A stretch of DNA of 10,383 bases from Terriglobales bacterium (GTDB lineage: Bacteria > Acidobacteriota > Terriglobia > Terriglobales > Acidobacteriaceae), in the NCBI GenBank assembly GCA_019241735.1, contig JAFAWN010000222.1, forward strand, positions 1-10,383, given 5' to 3'. The notes below the pieces were generated by a model. The model was not told the origin of the DNA. It saw nothing but the letters and a program-made list of their open reading frames with translations, and ran no database searches. The position numbers and the translations under genes were made by a program. Shown one piece after another: positions 1-7,140 of the stretch (its first letter is position 1; the number at the start of each line of letters is the position of its first letter).

Positions 1-21
1 TTCAAAGTGTGAAGGCTGGAG

Positions 22-2058
22 ATGAAGAACAGATTGTCTTGCAACCCGGTACTGCGTCTGCCAGTAACTGACCGGCTGCTGCGGGTAGTTGCTATCGGGC
101 TTCTTATGCTCGCATGCGCTGCCCGCCCCGCCGTGGCCAGTGATTCCGCGCCGGCCTGGATGCACGCAGCCAGCAGCATCTCCGTGCCGCCGCATGATGA
201 GAAAACGGATGCTGTGCTTTTGTATTCGGAACAGAACGTGACGGTTATCTCTGCCGACAAGATCAGGACCCAGGTCCGAGAGGTTTACAAGATTCTCCGT
301 CCCGAAGGACGCCACCACGGTACCGTTCATGTTTATTTTTCCCCTCCGCGTTCACGCGTTACCAGTCTTCGCGGCTGGAGTATTCCCGCGCAGGGCACGG
401 ACTTTGCGGTTAAGGACAAGGATTCAATTGACGAAGCCTATAGCGATGGTATGACTCTGGTCTCGGATGTTCGGAAGAAGGTTTTAAAAATCCCCGCGGC
501 GGAGCTAGGGAACGTCGTGGGCTACGAATTCGAGATTGAAGAGCGCCCTTACTTATTGCAGGATGAGTGGGAATTTCAGGAAGTTTCGCCGGTAGGCGAA
601 ACCCGCTACTCGCTCCAGCTTCCGCCGGGCTGGGAATATAAATCGGCGTGGCTGAATTATCCCGAGTGCAAACCTGCGCAAGCTGGAGCGAATCAATGGC
701 AATGGGCGCTCAAGAACGTCAGCGGCATCCGCAGAGAAGAAGAAATGCCGCCCGTCAAAGGGGTGGCGGGCCGCATGATCGTTTCTTTTTTCCCCAGCGG
801 AGGTCCAGACACAAGAAACGGCTTCAGTGACTGGCGCGGCATGGGAAACTGGTACCAAACCTTGCTCGAAGGGCGATTGGATGCTTCGCCGGAGATCAAG
901 CAGAAAGTATCCTGGCTGACCGCATCCTTATCATCACCATTGCAGAAAATGAAGGCTCTGGCCAATTTCGTGCAGCACGATGTCAGGTACGTTGCCATTG
1001 AATTGGGTATTGGAGGGTATCAGCCGCACCCGGCCGCGGAAGTGTTTGCGCATCACTACGGGGACTGTAAAGACAAAGCAACGTTGATGCAGTCCATGCT
1101 GCGTGAAATTGGGATCGATTCTTACTTTGTAATAATTAATGCAGAACGTGGAACGGTGAAGGCGGAGACGCCGGCTAATGCCGACTCATTTAATCACATG
1201 ATATTGGCGGTAAAGCTGCCGGGCAATCTAACCGATCCATCTCTAATTGCGACCATCGACCATCCGAAGCTCGGGAAAATTCTGTTTTTTGATCCGACCA
1301 ATGACCTGACTCCTTTCGGCCGGATCGGAGGCTATCTGCAATCCAATTACGGGCTGCTGGTTGCTCCCGGGGGCGGTGAATTGGTGGAGCTTCCCAAAGA
1401 ACCCTCCATTATGAACAGCGTTTTGCGGATGGCGAAGTTCCAGCTGGACGAGTCCGGAAAACTTCATGGAGACGTAAGAGAGATTCGCGCCGGCGACCGG
1501 GGTTCACGGGAACGGAGCTTTCTTCGCAACGTTCCGAAAGACAGCGACAAAATTAAGCCGATTGAATCAATTCTGGGCGATTCGCTTTCCGCCTTCCGCA
1601 TCACCAAGGCAAGAATTGAGAACCTCAATCAAACGGATCAGCCTTTCGGCTTTGATTATTCCTTCGATGCCGAGAATTACGCCAAAAACGCCGGGGATCT
1701 GCTGCTGGTTCGCCCGCGGGCGATTGGAGTGAAATCCAGCGGTCTGCTCGAAACCAAGGAGCCGCGACTGTTCCCTATTGAATTTCCCGGCCCGGAGCGC
1801 GACACCGACTCTTTTGAGATTACTGTGCCTGCCGGTTATGAAGTGGAAGACCTGCCGCCCCCGGTGGCCGCAGATTACAGCTTTGCCGCTTATCACTCCA
1901 AGAGCGAAGTCGTCGGGAACGTCATTCATTACAACCGCACTTTTGAAATAAAAGAATTGAGCGTCCCGGTAAGTAAAGCTGCTGACCTGAAGGCGTTGTA
2001 CCGCATCATCGCCACCGACGAGCGCAACACTGCCGTCTTAAAACACTCCGTAAAATAA
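22..2058 (+). CDS. Secreted DUF3857 / transglutaminase-like protein
   Basis: This is a 678-residue exported protein. Residues 1-40 form a signal peptide: a basic start, a hydrophobic core around residues 19-34 and an A-V-A-S cleavage region. Residues of about 60-260 match the beta-rich DUF3857 domain. A transglutaminase-like papain-fold domain follows at about 290-430. Its presumed catalytic triad is Cys349 (in YGDCKDKATLM), His392 (in FNHMI) and Asp424 (in FFDPTND). The C-terminal 200 residues are beta-rich, as in the DUF3857/DUF3858 architecture. The family is common in Acidobacteriota and Bacteroidota. Its substrate is generally unknown, and a periplasmic or outer-surface peptidase or cross-linking role is inference. 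The start is supported by GAAGG at 11-15, six bases before the ATG. The cysteine at residue 32 is a poor lipobox, so I do not call a lipoprotein. The family call is firm; the function is not. Confidence 0.9.
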   Translation: MKNRLSCNPVLRLPVTDRLLRVVAIGLLMLACAARPAVASDSAPAWMHAASSISVPPHDEKTDAVLLYSEQNVTVISADKIRTQVREVYKILRPEGRHHGTVHVYFSPPRSRVTSLRGWSIPAQGTDFAVKDKDSIDEAYSDGMTLVSDVRKKVLKIPAAELGNVVGYEFEIEERPYLLQDEWEFQEVSPVGETRYSLQLPPGWEYKSAWLNYPECKPAQAGANQWQWALKNVSGIRREEEMPPVKGVAGRMIVSFFPSGGPDTRNGFSDWRGMGNWYQTLLEGRLDASPEIKQKVSWLTASLSSPLQKMKALANFVQHDVRYVAIELGIGGYQPHPAAEVFAHHYGDCKDKATLMQSMLREIGIDSYFVIINAERGTVKAETPANADSFNHMILAVKLPGNLTDPSLIATIDHPKLGKILFFDPTNDLTPFGRIGGYLQSNYGLLVAPGGGELVELPKEPSIMNSVLRMAKFQLDESGKLHGDVREIRAGDRGSRERSFLRNVPKDSDKIKPIESILGDSLSAFRITKARIENLNQTDQPFGFDYSFDAENYAKNAGDLLLVRPRAIGVKSSGLLETKEPRLFPIEFPGPERDTDSFEITVPAGYEVEDLPPPVAADYSFAAYHSKSEVVGNVIHYNRTFEIKELSVPVSKAADLKALYRIIATDERNTAVLKHSVK

Positions 2059-2066
2059 CTCCAGCC

Positions 2067-2085
2067 CGCCGCGCCAGAGGCGGCG
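2067..2085 (+). terminator. GC-rich hairpin after the transglutaminase-like gene (weak)
   Basis: CGCCGC at 2067-2072 pairs perfectly with GCGGCG at 2080-2085 across a seven-base loop, nine bases after the stop codon. No T-run follows, so it is not a classical intrinsic terminator. It may support factor-dependent termination or protect the 3' end. Confidence 0.3.
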
Positions 2086-2140
2086 ACAGCTTTCAGACAC
2101 GAAGTGGAGAATTTCGCTTCGCTTTAACCACTGCAGCGGT

Positions 2141-2169
2141 TTGCCGCATCCAAAAGGCGAAACTAGAAA
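2141..2169 (+). promoter_or_regulatory. Possible sigma70-type promoter for the PHP gene
   Basis: TTGCCG (2141-2146) and TAGAAA (2164-2169) are separated by 17 bases and each matches its consensus box at four of six positions. Transcription would begin near 2176, leaving a leader of about 17 bases that contains the GAGG at 2184-2187. The match is modest and unverified. Confidence 0.35.
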
Positions 2170-2192
2170 GCGGTTAAACGATCGAGGTTTTT

Positions 2193-3284
2193 TTGCACCC
2201 CCCCATGCCCGCCGCTAAACAAGCTCAGCCCGAATCCTTATGCAACTCTGAAATCGCGGAATTGCTGGCCACTGAAGCTGACGGCGCCAAGCAGCCTTTG
2301 CAGAAAGCATTGCGGCGCGCATCGCGACGCGCGTTTTTATGGCCGGAAGAAGCTGCGCAAATCGTTCACGAGGGACGATCGCTCGAAGAGCTTCCCGCAG
2401 TTGGGCCGTTCCTCAGCAAACTCATTGAACGCTGGCTAAAGCGCCCGCCCTCAGTTCCAGAGCGCCCCGCCATCCGCACCGGGTTTCTGTCGATCCCTGA
2501 GGCGCGAGCAATCCTCGCAAAAACCCCATCTTGGGCGAAGCGCAACAGAGGCGATCTGCAAATGCACACCAGCTGGAGCGACGGCACGGGATCGATCGAG
2601 GAGATGTCCGAAGCCGCCGCGGAGCGGGGCTATGAATACATTGCGATCACCGACCATTCGAAAGGTTTGAAGATTGCGGGCGGCATCAATGAAACTCAGC
2701 TACTGCAGCAGGCGGCCGAGATCGAGCTTGTAAACAAGAAGTTCGCAGGCGAAGAGAGGCCCCTCCGCGTGCTGCGATCAATTGAGCTGAATCTGGATCC
2801 GCAGGGCGGAGGCGACATGGAAGAAGATGCTCTGGGCCGCCTCGATATTGTGCTCGGCTGCTTTCACTCGGCCTTGCGGCGCAAGGAAGATCAGACGGAA
2901 CGATATCTCGCCGCCTTGCGAAATCCCTCTATTCAAATTCTGGGACATCCGCGAGGGCGGATTTACAATTTCCGCCTGGGGCTGAGTGCCGATTGGCCGC
3001 GCGTCTTTGAGACTGCCGCAGCCCTCGATAAAGCGGTAGAAATCGACTCTTATCCGGATCGCCAAGACCTGAATATTGACCTTCTTAAGCTGGCGAAAAA
3101 ATCCGGGTGCCGGATTTCTCTGGGCACGGATTCTCACGGGCCATCACAACTGGGGTTTATTGAGCTCGGGCTGGCGGCGGCGCTGTCGAGCGGCATCAAA
3201 CCGGAGCGCATCTTAAATTTCATGCCAGTCGATCAACTTTTAGAGTGGGTGGAGAGCGTGCGCGGCAGGGCGGGGGATGGCTGA
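2193..3284 (+). CDS. PHP-domain hydrolase with PolX-type HhH N-terminus
   Basis: This 363-residue cytoplasmic protein resembles the non-polymerase parts of bacterial family X DNA polymerase (PolX). Residues 15-82 look like the helical HhH domain, with the hairpin LEELPAVGPFLSKLI at 64-78. Residues 120-355 form a PHP metal-dependent phosphoesterase domain. Candidate metal ligands are H125 (DLQMHTSWSDG), D154/H155 (ITDHS), E198, H225 (CFHS), H252 (GHPRGR) and D313/H315 (GTDSHG). Glutamine rather than histidine at residue 123 is, as far as I recall, also seen in PolX PHP domains. The palm nucleotidyltransferase domain that lies between these parts in full PolX (about 570 residues) is missing. 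PolX PHP domains act as 3'-5' exonucleases or AP endonucleases; a DNA-end or phosphoester role here is inference. The TTG start has GAGG five bases upstream. ATG at 2205 is the alternative, 17 bases from that GAGG. Confidence 0.88.
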   Translation: MHPPMPAAKQAQPESLCNSEIAELLATEADGAKQPLQKALRRASRRAFLWPEEAAQIVHEGRSLEELPAVGPFLSKLIERWLKRPPSVPERPAIRTGFLSIPEARAILAKTPSWAKRNRGDLQMHTSWSDGTGSIEEMSEAAAERGYEYIAITDHSKGLKIAGGINETQLLQQAAEIELVNKKFAGEERPLRVLRSIELNLDPQGGGDMEEDALGRLDIVLGCFHSALRRKEDQTERYLAALRNPSIQILGHPRGRIYNFRLGLSADWPRVFETAAALDKAVEIDSYPDRQDLNIDLLKLAKKSGCRISLGTDSHGPSQLGFIELGLAAALSSGIKPERILNFMPVDQLLEWVESVRGRAGDG

Positions 3285-3306
3285 GCAGCGTCCAACCTTT
3301 GGAGTG

Positions 3307-3324
3307 ATGTTCCACGTGGAACAT
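3307..3324. other. parS: parS centromere site (ParB-binding palindrome)
   Basis: An 18-bp perfect palindrome, ATGTTCCACGTGGAACAT, lies 23 bases after the PHP gene stop in a convergent intergenic region. Its central 16 bases (3308-3323) fit the chromosomal parS consensus TGTTYCACGTGRAACA at every position. ParB dimers load at such sites, spread along flanking DNA as CTP-dependent clamps, recruit SMC and position the origin with ParA. Chromosomal parS sites usually cluster around oriC and are often distant from parAB, so the absence of those genes here is not contrary evidence. A sequence-specific regulator with a CACGTG core is the alternative, but a full 16-base match is hard to explain otherwise. 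Confidence 0.85.
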
Positions 3325-3341
3325 TAGCATTGGCTTCAACT

Positions 3342-3376
3342 GCTATTGCTTTAAGCTATTGCGAGTGTAAGTGTAA
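3342..3376. repeat. Short direct repeats beside parS
   Basis: GCTATTGC occurs at 3342-3349 and again at 3355-3362, a 13-base period. It is followed by two tandem copies of GTGTAA at 3365-3376. These lie in the 173-bp convergent gap (3285-3457), whose only other notable contents are the parS site and a weak stem with arms at 3407-3412 and 3426-3431. The repeats are certain; any function is unknown. Confidence 0.5.
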
Positions 3377-3457
3377 GTGCTTCTATTTCATCAGGAAGTG
3401 CGCGTTGCCGACCCGGCGCCGAAATGTCGGCCATGAATGGCAGTGCTGGCGGGGATT

Positions 3458-4240
3458 CTAGTCTCGCGGGTCTTGCTGGGCTGGAGTTTGATTGCTGGGG
3501 CTGGTAGTGGCGGGTACGGGGCCGCGGACAGCGCTGCTATCCGGTCCCGCGCTCTTTAATTCGCCATCTTTAATTTCGCTCCCTCTGGGTTCAATCGGCT
3601 GGCTTTTCGGATCGGGCGAAATTGTTCCCGGAGCTGCCGGGTCGGTCAAAGATGCGGGGACCCGGGAGGTTGCCGAAGAGCCTGCCGCTACAGTTGCGCT
3701 CAGCGGCTGGAACTGGCTGGTCATCGCGGTCTCCGGGTTCAGCAGATGTTCCTGCCCCGGTCCGAGACCAAGTTTGATCAACGCGCGTGCGTCAGGGATG
3801 GTTTTGTTTTGCCAGCCATTGTCGGCCTGATAGCGTTCCATCGCCTTCTGGGTTGCCATGTCCCAAACTCCCGAAGGTTCTCCAGTCAAATAATTCTGGC
3901 GGATCAGAGCCTGCTGAATGTCCTGAGTGCGCTGGGAATCTATTTTCTGCTGACCGCGAGTACGCCAGCTGACGGTGGAGTAGCGACGCCGCCCTTTGCG
4001 GGTAAAGTATCGGCTGCTGCTGTGTTTTGAACTGGTGTGCGAGATGGAAGTCCGGCGGAGTGCGGATTTCGACCTGGACCTCGAAGATCCGGCCGAATTC
4101 GTCGTGCGCGTCGAGCTCGCGGTTCGCGCCTTGACAGGGGTTGTCTTGTGGGCAGAAGGCTTCGTGCTTTTTGTTTGAGCAACGGAGAGGGAGGCCGCAA
4201 TCGCGACGATGCAAAGCGTGATGGCCGGCGTTCGGTTCAT
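3458..4240 (-). CDS. Secreted peptidoglycan-binding-like (PG_binding_1) protein
   Basis: This 260-residue protein is probably exported to the periplasm. Residues 1-21 (MNRTPAITLCIVAIAASLSV then AQ) form a signal peptide. Residues 24-98 are a Ser/Thr/Lys/Arg-rich low-complexity linker. Residues of about 103-158 fit the PG_binding_1 fold: a helical DIQQALIRQNYLTGEPSGVWD segment, then TQKAMERYQADNGW. The tail from about 180 is Pro/Ser/Gly-rich and probably disordered. The family binds peptidoglycan and is usually attached to a hydrolase or transpeptidase, but no catalytic domain is present, so an anchoring or scaffold role is inferred. I chose the ATG at 4240 because it begins the signal peptide and has GAGGAAG about eight bases upstream; the reading frame extends further to 4294. 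It lies downstream of htrA on the same strand, with a 141-bp gap. Confidence 0.82.
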   Translation of the reverse strand: MNRTPAITLCIVAIAASLSVAQTKSTKPSAHKTTPVKARTASSTRTTNSAGSSRSRSKSALRRTSISHTSSKHSSSRYFTRKGRRRYSTVSWRTRGQQKIDSQRTQDIQQALIRQNYLTGEPSGVWDMATQKAMERYQADNGWQNKTIPDARALIKLGLGPGQEHLLNPETAMTSQFQPLSATVAAGSSATSRVPASLTDPAAPGTISPDPKSQPIEPRGSEIKDGELKSAGPDSSAVRGPVPATTSPSNQTPAQQDPRD

Positions 4241-4327
4241 CAGGGAGTCTTCCTCGCAAAGTGCCTGGTTCCTAAACTTGCCCCGGGGCGACAAAATAGC
4301 AGCAAATTACGTCGTCCTCCGTCATCG

Positions 4328-4358
4328 AAAAGGCTCTCACGGCAGCCGGCCCGGGGCC
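4328..4358 (-). terminator. Possible terminator after htrA
   Basis: Read on the minus strand just after the htrA stop, a GC-rich palindrome (4348-4358, GGCCC/GGGCC arms) is followed by a short stem with GGCT and AGCC arms (4344-4347 and 4332-4335) and then four T residues (4328-4331). The stems are short and the T-run is minimal, so this is a weak call. A further palindrome, GCCCCGGGGC at 4280-4289, lies in the leader of the next gene. Confidence 0.3.
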
Positions 4359-4381
4359 AGTCACGTCGGTCGCAGTCCCAG

Positions 4382-5962
4382 TTACGGAAGTGTACCGGCC
4401 AAAAAGATGGTTCCATCCTGCGGTCCGGAGCCGCGCTGGCGGACGAGAAACACTACATCCTGCCCGCTTTTCAGGGTGGCTACAATACGCGCGAACTGCT
4501 CTTCGTTATTCACCGGCTGTTTGTTGACTTCCAGAATCACGTCGCCACGGGCCAGCCCCACATCTTCGGCAAACGAACCCGGCCTCACATCCTGGGCGAT
4601 GACGCCTTTGCCGGCAGTGATGCCGAGACGGTCGGCCATGTCCGGAGTGACGGCGCGCACGGAAAGTCCGAGCTTGCTCTCCTTCGGGGCGGTCTCATCG
4701 CTGCCGGGGAGATCTTCTCCCAGCCGCGAAGCAAATAATTTCGAGCGATCGGCGACCGTCACCGAAGTTTCCTGTTTTTTACCGTTGCGAACAAAGCCCA
4801 GGGAAATTTTCGAGCCCGGCTTACGGCTGGCAATGTCCGCCACCAGCTCGTCGCCAGTTTTCACCGTCTTGCCATCTACGGCGATGATGGTGTCGCCGAC
4901 TTTCAATCCCGCCTGGTCGGCCGGGCTTCCGGCAACCACGTTTGAAACCGTTATCCCCGCGGTGACGCCGTAAACCCGGGCGATGGCCGGATTTTCCTGA
5001 GCGTTGAATTCAATCCCAATCGAGCCGCGCGATACGCGATGCTCCGGACTGATGAGCTGGTTATAAACCGTGGCTACGGTGTTGGAGGGCAGAGCAAAGC
5101 CGACGCCGGCGTAAGAATTAGTGTCGGTCAAAATCGCAGTGTTGATGCCGATGATTTCGCCGGCCATATTGACCAGCGGGCCGCCGGAATTTCCGGGGTT
5201 TATGGCAGCATCGGTCTGAATAAAAGACTGGAACTGGCGGTTGGGCACGATGTTGCGGCCTTTGGCGGAGACGATTCCCGCGGTCACCGTTTCCTGCAAG
5301 CCGAACGGGCTGCCGACCGCAAGCACCCAGTCGCCGACCTGCATACCATCGGAGTTGCCGAGCCGGGCCGCGGGCAGAGGATGGTCAACCTCGATTTTGA
5401 TGACGGCGAGGTCAGTCTCAGGATCGGCGCCCACGAGTTTCGCGTCGTGGAGAACGCCCGGAGGATCGGCGTCAAGTTTCACGCGAATGCGGTCCGCTTT
5501 TTCGACGACGTGACGGTTGGTGACAATGTAGCCCTTGGGATCGACCAGCACGCCGGAGCCGAGGGAACGCTCACGCGCCGAGCCCGGACCCTGTCCGCCC
5601 CCGCCGCCCTGGCCGCCAAAGAAGCGATCAAAAAAGTCATCAAAAGGATTCTCTTCGTCCGGCGAGTTGGGCGTGCCACGACGCCGCTGCGGAGTTTTAA
5701 TCACGGATTCCGTATTGATGTTTACCACGCTTGGCTCAAGCTGCTTGGCGATTTGAGAAAACTGGTTGGAGAGATTTTGCGGCGAGGGAATAGTCAGCGG
5801 GGTGGCGTCGGAAGAGCGGCTCTTGCCCTCCTGACCCTTCACTCCCTTTGATATGACGGTGCCGATGAGGATGCCGACGGCTAGCGTGAGCAAAATCGTG
5901 AGAGTAGATGCGAAACGGTGGGCTTTGAAACGCATCCATAAGACGCTGGCGCGCGGATCCAT
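4382..5962 (-). CDS. HtrA/DegP-family periplasmic serine protease
   Basis: This 526-residue envelope quality-control protease degrades or refolds misfolded periplasmic proteins. One hydrophobic segment at about residues 17-38 serves as signal peptide or membrane anchor. The chymotrypsin-like domain covers about 75-305, with catalytic His151 (VTNRHVVEKAD), Asp184 (ETDLAVIKI) and Ser259 (INPGNSGGPLVN). An acidic, Phe-rich and Gly-rich loop at 103-127 fits the LA loop of Do-type proteases. Two PDZ domains follow at about 313-405 (VVAGSPADQAGLKVGD) and 430-512 (VRPGSFAEDVGLARGD). Length and layout are those of DegP/DegQ (MucD) proteins rather than single-PDZ DegS. The ATG at 5962 is supported by GGAGGA eight bases upstream, although the frame stays open to 6013. 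It is probably monocistronic, from the TATAAT promoter just upstream. I leave the symbol blank because DegP, DegQ and HtrA cannot be separated here. Confidence 0.96.
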   Translation of the reverse strand: MDPRASVLWMRFKAHRFASTLTILLTLAVGILIGTVISKGVKGQEGKSRSSDATPLTIPSPQNLSNQFSQIAKQLEPSVVNINTESVIKTPQRRRGTPNSPDEENPFDDFFDRFFGGQGGGGGQGPGSARERSLGSGVLVDPKGYIVTNRHVVEKADRIRVKLDADPPGVLHDAKLVGADPETDLAVIKIEVDHPLPAARLGNSDGMQVGDWVLAVGSPFGLQETVTAGIVSAKGRNIVPNRQFQSFIQTDAAINPGNSGGPLVNMAGEIIGINTAILTDTNSYAGVGFALPSNTVATVYNQLISPEHRVSRGSIGIEFNAQENPAIARVYGVTAGITVSNVVAGSPADQAGLKVGDTIIAVDGKTVKTGDELVADIASRKPGSKISLGFVRNGKKQETSVTVADRSKLFASRLGEDLPGSDETAPKESKLGLSVRAVTPDMADRLGITAGKGVIAQDVRPGSFAEDVGLARGDVILEVNKQPVNNEEQFARIVATLKSGQDVVFLVRQRGSGPQDGTIFLAGTLP

Positions 5963-5995
5963 ACGGAAATTCCTCCGAGATATAAGGGCTTTACG

Positions 5996-6001
5996 ATTAT
6001 A
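5996..6001 (-). promoter_or_regulatory. htrA promoter -10 element
   Basis: A perfect TATAAT lies on the minus strand 33 bases before the htrA start codon, predicting a leader of about 27 bases that contains the GGAGGA ribosome site. No good -35 box is visible 16-18 bases upstream (TCCGCG at 17), so an activator or alternative sigma factor may contribute. Confidence 0.5.
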
Positions 6002-6135
6002 CCTGCTCAGCATTTAGACGCGGAGGACGGGAAAAGCGTTGTGGGGGAGGGACGAAGCCAGCAGGCGCTTCGACGTCTATCCGGGTGCTTTGGCTCGTGG
6101 ATGAGAGCGATTCTAGAAGAATTCTGAAACGTCGG

Positions 6136-6411
6136 CTAGAAGCCCAACTTCTTGACCTCTTCGTTGTAATACTTGCGGTAGAGAATGTTCCACTCCTGGG
6201 TGCCTTCGAGGATCGTATGCTTCTGGTTATCAATCTTGTGGCGCGAGGCCTGATCGATTTTCTCCTCCTGGTTGAGCAGTTCTTCGAGGATCCTGCGCAC
6301 TTCCAGGCGGATGGTGTTGCGGTCTTCGATGAATTCGACCTCATTCATGTCCGCCAGCGCATCGGTCAGAACATGCGCCACTTTGTTCACTTTGTCCCGG
6401 CTGACCCTCAC
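6136..6411 (-). CDS. DUF507 family protein (second of tandem pair)
   Basis: This 91-residue, highly charged and mostly helical soluble protein fits DUF507, a family of unknown function. It shares the family pattern with the gene just upstream: an N-terminal helix (RVSRDKVNKVAHVLTDAL), a central charged segment with IRLEVRRILEELL around residues 34-46, and a lysine-rich C-terminal helix. It begins with GTG at 6411, and its GTGA overlaps the TGA stop of the upstream paralogue by four bases, so translational coupling is likely; only a weak AAGG precedes it. No catalytic motif or membrane segment is seen. The function is not known to me and I assign none. Confidence 0.85.
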   Translation of the reverse strand: MRVSRDKVNKVAHVLTDALADMNEVEFIEDRNTIRLEVRRILEELLNQEEKIDQASRHKIDNQKHTILEGTQEWNILYRKYYNEEVKKLGF

Positions 6412-6686
6412 AGCACCGCCTTATATTTGCGCACCAGCTCGCTCTTCACCTTGCGAAACATCTCCTGGTAGTTGGCGCCGGACTTGTTCATCTCATCCGC
6501 GTAGGCCTCGAGAATAACCCGCACTTCATCGTTGATGCGGTCTTCGAGCGTCAGCTCTTCGAGCATGACGTCATGGACTTTTTCGGTGACCTTGGGGATG
6601 GCGTTAGTTTCAATGAACTCGCCGGCAATCAATTGTTTGGTTACTTCGCGGGCCAGATAGCCCACATATTCCTTGGAGAGCAGCAT
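6408..6686 (-). CDS. DUF507 family protein (first of tandem pair)
   Basis: This 92-residue soluble helical protein of the DUF507 family has unknown function. The start MLLSKEYVGYLAREV matches the usual family N-terminus, so I place it at ATG 6686, although the frame is open to a GTG at 6725. No clear ribosome-binding site precedes 6686. The middle (VMLEELTLEDRINDEVRVILE, about residues 40-60) aligns with the equivalent stretch of its downstream neighbour, which points to an ancient tandem duplication. The pair overlaps by four bases and probably forms one bicistronic transcript. The two products may act together, perhaps as a heteromer; that is inference. Confidence 0.86.
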   Translation of the reverse strand: MLLSKEYVGYLAREVTKQLIAGEFIETNAIPKVTEKVHDVMLEELTLEDRINDEVRVILEAYADEMNKSGANYQEMFRKVKSELVRKYKAVL

Positions 6687-6715
6687 GGATGGAGAAGGAT
6701 CGCAGTAAACGCAGT

Positions 6716-6738
6716 AGTGTAGCACAGGGGAGGTGTGC
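6716..6738 (-). promoter_or_regulatory. Possible extended -10 promoter with inverted repeat, DUF507 operon
   Basis: On the minus strand TGCTACACT (TACACT at 6721-6716, preceded by an extended -10 TG) lies 30 bases before the ATG at 6686. It adjoins a five-base inverted repeat, GCACA 6722-6726 and TGTGC 6734-6738, that could be an operator. No -35 box is convincing. Confidence 0.3.
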
Positions 6739-6779
6739 GGACAGGAGGGCGTGAAATGCCGGGGCAGCGTTACGTTGAG

Positions 6780-7112
6780 TTATAGCTTTCCCCAAAAAGC
6801 GAATGTGACTGCGCCGAGCAAAAACAGGAACGACACGCCATGGTTCCATTTGAGGCTTTCGCCTAAATACCACCGGGCGAAGATGAGGAAGACAAAAAGC
6901 GTAATCACCTCCTGGATAATTTTCAACTGAAATGCGGTGAATTCGCCGTACCCTATGCGATTTGCCGGGACCTGAAAACAATATTCGGCAAACGCGATCA
7001 TCCAACTTAGAACGATTACCGTAAGAAGCGGAGCCCTGCGGTATTTCAGGTGACCATACCAGGCGATCGTCATGAAGATGTTCGAGCAGATGAGGAGCAG
7101 GATAGTTTTCAT
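6780..7112 (-). CDS. DUF486 (DMT-like) small membrane protein
   Basis: This 110-residue integral membrane protein has four predicted transmembrane helices at about residues 3-20, 28-46, 60-80 and 92-108. It fits DUF486, a small family related to drug/metabolite transporters; such four-helix units resemble half-size transporters that act as dimers. Recognisable family features are IAWYGHLKY near residue 16, SWMIAFAEYCFQVPANRIGY at 36-55 and the QLKIIQEVITLFVF segment. The substrate is unknown. The frame is open to 7256, but the ATG at 7112 gives a normal family start (MKTILLL), and the extra 48 residues would be hydrophilic and overlap the divergent gene. The Shine-Dalgarno signal is weak (CGGA, seven bases before the ATG). 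Confidence 0.9.
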   Translation of the reverse strand: MKTILLLICSNIFMTIAWYGHLKYRRAPLLTVIVLSWMIAFAEYCFQVPANRIGYGEFTAFQLKIIQEVITLFVFLIFARWYLGESLKWNHGVSFLFLLGAVTFAFWGKL

Positions 7113-7127
7113 GGCAATCCGAACCGT

Positions 7128-7133
7128 ATCATA
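7128..7133 (-). promoter_or_regulatory. Possible -10 element for the DUF486 gene
   Basis: TATGAT on the minus strand (five of six consensus bases) lies 15 bases before the start codon, which implies a leader of under ten bases. No good -35 box is seen; the matching upstream region is occupied by the TAAGGCGA repeats. Confidence 0.3.
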
Positions 7134-7140
7134 AGCTGCA

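Noticed and set aside
106..120. Lipobox making the transglutaminase-like protein a lipoprotein
   Set aside because: The residues before Cys32 read M-L-A, not the usual L-(A/S/T)-(G/A), and a good signal peptidase I site follows at A-V-A.
1567..1929. Minus-strand frame of 120 codons inside the transglutaminase-like gene
   Set aside because: Fully contained in a well-supported gene, without a motif or start signal.
2123..2178. Inverted repeat TTTAACC / GGTTAAA upstream of the PHP gene, as a riboswitch or leader structure
   Set aside because: Only seven pairs separated by 42 bases, with no known riboswitch motif; likely chance.
3492..4030. Plus-strand open frames opposite the PG-binding gene
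   Set aside because: The minus-strand frame has a signal peptide, a recognisable PG_binding_1 domain and a ribosome site; the plus-strand frames have none of these.
4037..4973. Plus-strand open frames 4037-4738 and 4209-4973
   Set aside because: They run across the ends of two minus-strand genes and their promoter gap, have low-complexity Arg/Ser/Pro composition, and have no supporting ribosome site or motif.
5039..5851. Long open frame on the plus strand antisense to htrA (270 codons)
   Set aside because: It lies wholly inside the htrA coding region, whose protein shows a full catalytic triad and two PDZ domains. The antisense translation is Arg/Gly/Ala-rich with no domain, a usual shadow in GC-rich DNA.
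6053..6072. Stem with arms CGAAGC and GCTTCG in the htrA-DUF507 gap, as a terminator for the DUF507 pair
   Set aside because: Six base pairs with an eight-base loop and no T-run on the transcript strand immediately after it; not strong enough to call.
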